The notes under the pieces were generated by a model. That model was not told the DNA's origin. It saw only the letters and a list, made by a program, of their open reading frames with translations, and did no database searches. From Macrostomum hystrix (Eukaryota > Platyhelminthes > Macrostomidae), in assembly GCA_950097015.1 (NCBI GenBank), contig CATNEN010000025.1, forward strand, positions 1,519,001 through 1,583,000: a stretch of DNA of 64,000 nucleotides. Reading direction: 5' to 3'. Below, piece by piece: positions 62,096-64,000 of the stretch (position 1 is its first letter; each line of letters starts with the position of its first letter). The position numbers and the translations under genes were made by a program.

Positions 62096-62656
62096 TACCT
62101 GTCTGTTGACTCTCTATATATAGTCTTAACTACCTGTCTGTTGAGTCTCACTATATAGTCTTAACTACCTGTCTGTTGAGTCTCACTATATCGCCTTAAC
62201 TACCTGTCTGTTGAGTCTCACTATATCGCCTTAACTACCTGTCTGTTGAGTCTCACTATATAGTCTTAACTACCTGTCTGTTGAGTCTCACTATATCGCC
62301 TTAACTACCTGTCTGTTGAGTCTCCTATATCGCCTTAACTACCTGTCTGTTGAGTCTCCTATATCGCCTTAACTACCTGTCTGTTGAGTCTCACTATATC
62401 GCCTTAACTACCTGTCTGTTGAGTCTCCTATATCGCCTTAACTACCTGTCTGTTGAGTCTCCTATATCGCCTTTACTACCTGTCTGTTGAGTCTCCTATA
62501 TCGCCTTAACTACCTGTCTGTTGAGTCTCCTATATCGCCTTAACTACCTGTCTGTTGAGTCTCCTATATCGCCTTAACTACCTGTCTGTTGAGTCTCCTA
62601 TATCGCCTTAACTACCTGTCTGTTGAGTCTCCTATATCGCCTTAACTACCTGTCTT
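62096..62656. repeat. 34-36-bp minisatellite
   Basis: About 16 copies of CTACCTGTCTGTTGAGTCTC plus CTATATCGCCTTAA. Units at the left are 36 bases (CTCACTATATAG), later ones 34 (CTCCTATATCG), so a deletion variant spread to the right end. Confidence 0.95.
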
Positions 62657-63430
62657 TTGTGCGTTAATTTTGCTCCAATGTGTAAATGGTATTAAGATAT
62701 ATAGAAGTGCTGTCTCGATATTGAAATGTTGCTATATATCTCCATATCTCTATTGTTACTAGTGTGTAAATGTTATTTACATTTCCTCCCAGTTTAAGCT
62801 CAGCTCTCCGCCCGTATTTTGATTTGTTTAAAATCTGCACCCGGATTTTTTAATCTGTAGCTCTGCTTTTGTCTAGCTTTTAGATAAACACTCGCGGCTC
62901 TTAGAACAGTAGAAGACTGCCAGTTTATTGGAACCTTCAGCAATCGGTCCAGTCCAGTGATTTAATGCTCTTTATTGCTCTCGCAGCTATCCGCAACTCT
63001 ATAAAATATTAAAGATTTACAAACTAGCTTCCAATCTTCTGTCCGTCGTGTTACGCTGAAAGTGTTTCCATTGAGTTTATTGCTCCTATTGCGTAATCTA
63101 CAATGGGAAACGGAGACGTAGGGTAATGATTAGGAATTTTCGGTCACACACAACACAGCGCAGCAGCTGTTAACTTTCCCATTCCTGAAGTGTCTAAATG
63201 GTGTGAACGAGGATGTCTCTAACTGTTAAATCGCTTAGCCTTGGCTTTTTCCTTCATCCAAGCCACACGAGTTAAAAGATAGTCTCGATTGTCGCTCGGC
63301 ATTGTTAATATTTAACAGAAAAAAAACACTACGCCAGTTACACAAACTTTTGTGCGACATTTTTACATTTTATCCGCAATTTAAGCTTTAAGTCATTTTT
63401 CGTTGAATGCTTGTTGACTAAGAAAGACAG

Positions 63431-63431
63431 G

Positions 63432-63474
<43 letters not shown>
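63431..63474. repeat. GA dinucleotide microsatellite
   Basis: A (GA)n run of about 44 bases. The sequence from 62660 to 63820 is otherwise unique and without visible genes. Confidence 0.95.
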
Positions 63475-63477
<3 letters not shown>

Positions 63478-63825
63478 ACGGTATTGAGAACTCAGATTCG
63501 ACATGCCTGCAGGCGATTTGAAGTGGATTCGCGTGAATGACTATATTGTTGTATTGGCAACACTTTTCTTCGTCTTACCTTTAATGTAGTCAGACGCCTT
63601 TGCATTAAGTTGAGCTTTTTTAAAACGTACTCATGCGGCATTGCTGCTGCTGATGCGATGTAGAAGTTAGGTTGAGAGGCATTGTGGAGGAGTGAGCTGT
63701 TCTACGGAGCGGATAGCACTTTATCAGCCTAGCAGGTTTGACGCGTTAGACTGCCTGAGCTAAACAGGTGGGGATGCTCCCAGCTTCCCACTGTACACTT
63801 GAACTAATCTGGTATCTGGCGTCTC

Positions 63826-64000
63826 TGCGTCATCTCTCAGCTCTGCAGAGTCCTCGGTTCTTCAGAACCGCTTTTGCGACTGGCCTTGTATGACCTTCGA
63901 TTCTTCAGAGTCGCTTCTCAGACTAGCCTTGTACTTGTATGACCCTCTGTGACTTGTATCACCCTGGATTCTTCAGAGCCGCCTCTATGACTGGTCTTGT
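63826..64000. repeat. Diverged tandem repeat of about 50 bp running off the right edge
   Basis: Three or more copies sharing GATTCTTCAGAG-CGC and GACTGGCCTTGTATGACC-like words (at about 63855, 63900 and 63970). The array continues beyond the window. Confidence 0.7.

Overview
Organism and overall character: this is eukaryotic, almost certainly invertebrate metazoan, nuclear DNA. It carries multi-exon genes with GT-AG introns, a Ty3/gypsy-type LTR retrotransposon, a 5'-truncated LINE, tRNA-derived SINEs, several terminal-inverted-repeat (TIR) DNA elements and a very large load of minisatellites. A spiralian such as a flatworm or mollusc would fit, but the sequence alone does not settle the phylum. 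|| Genes that can be reconstructed. (1) A partial calmodulin-like gene on the minus strand (1072-1459). (2) A complete seven-exon HMCES/SRAP gene on the minus strand (44706 down to 31186, 363 aa) with an intact C2/N92/E123/H194 catalytic set. (3) A complete seven-exon NXF (nuclear mRNA export factor, TAP) gene on the minus strand (53911 down to 46436, 629 aa). (4) The 5' part of a MYND zinc-finger gene on the plus strand (58970-60163). Less certain are a Gln/His-rich two-exon gene at 16135-17493 (+), a terminal exon at 10187-10555 (-), and ORFs at 13408-13791 (+), 29556-29822 (+) and 9002-9325 (+). || Layout. 0-10 kb: calmodulin-like exons among 16-bp, 14-bp, GGATT/GGAAT and EcoRI-containing tandem arrays. 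10-17.5 kb: unassigned exons, two SINEs, a LINE fragment and the Gln/His-rich gene. 17.5-31 kb: 53-bp, 57-bp (8.1 kb, about 142 units) and 28-bp arrays. 31-45 kb: HMCES, whose introns hold 30-bp, 16-bp, 30-bp and 21-bp arrays and, in the last intron, a hAT-like element containing the LTR retrotransposon. 45-54 kb: a 59-bp array, then NXF with 67-bp and 20-bp arrays and a decayed coding fragment in introns. 54-58.9 kb: intergenic DNA with a 423-bp MITE and a 1457-bp TIR element encoding a PHD-like finger. 59-64 kb: the MYND gene and more minisatellites. || Relationships: NXF and HMCES lie head-to-tail about 1.7 kb apart on the minus strand; the MYND gene diverges from NXF. Their known roles (mRNA export, abasic-site protection) share no pathway. 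The most striking property is that most long introns carry their own unrelated minisatellite, several with higher-order structure. The long open frames over these arrays are translations of repeats, not genes.
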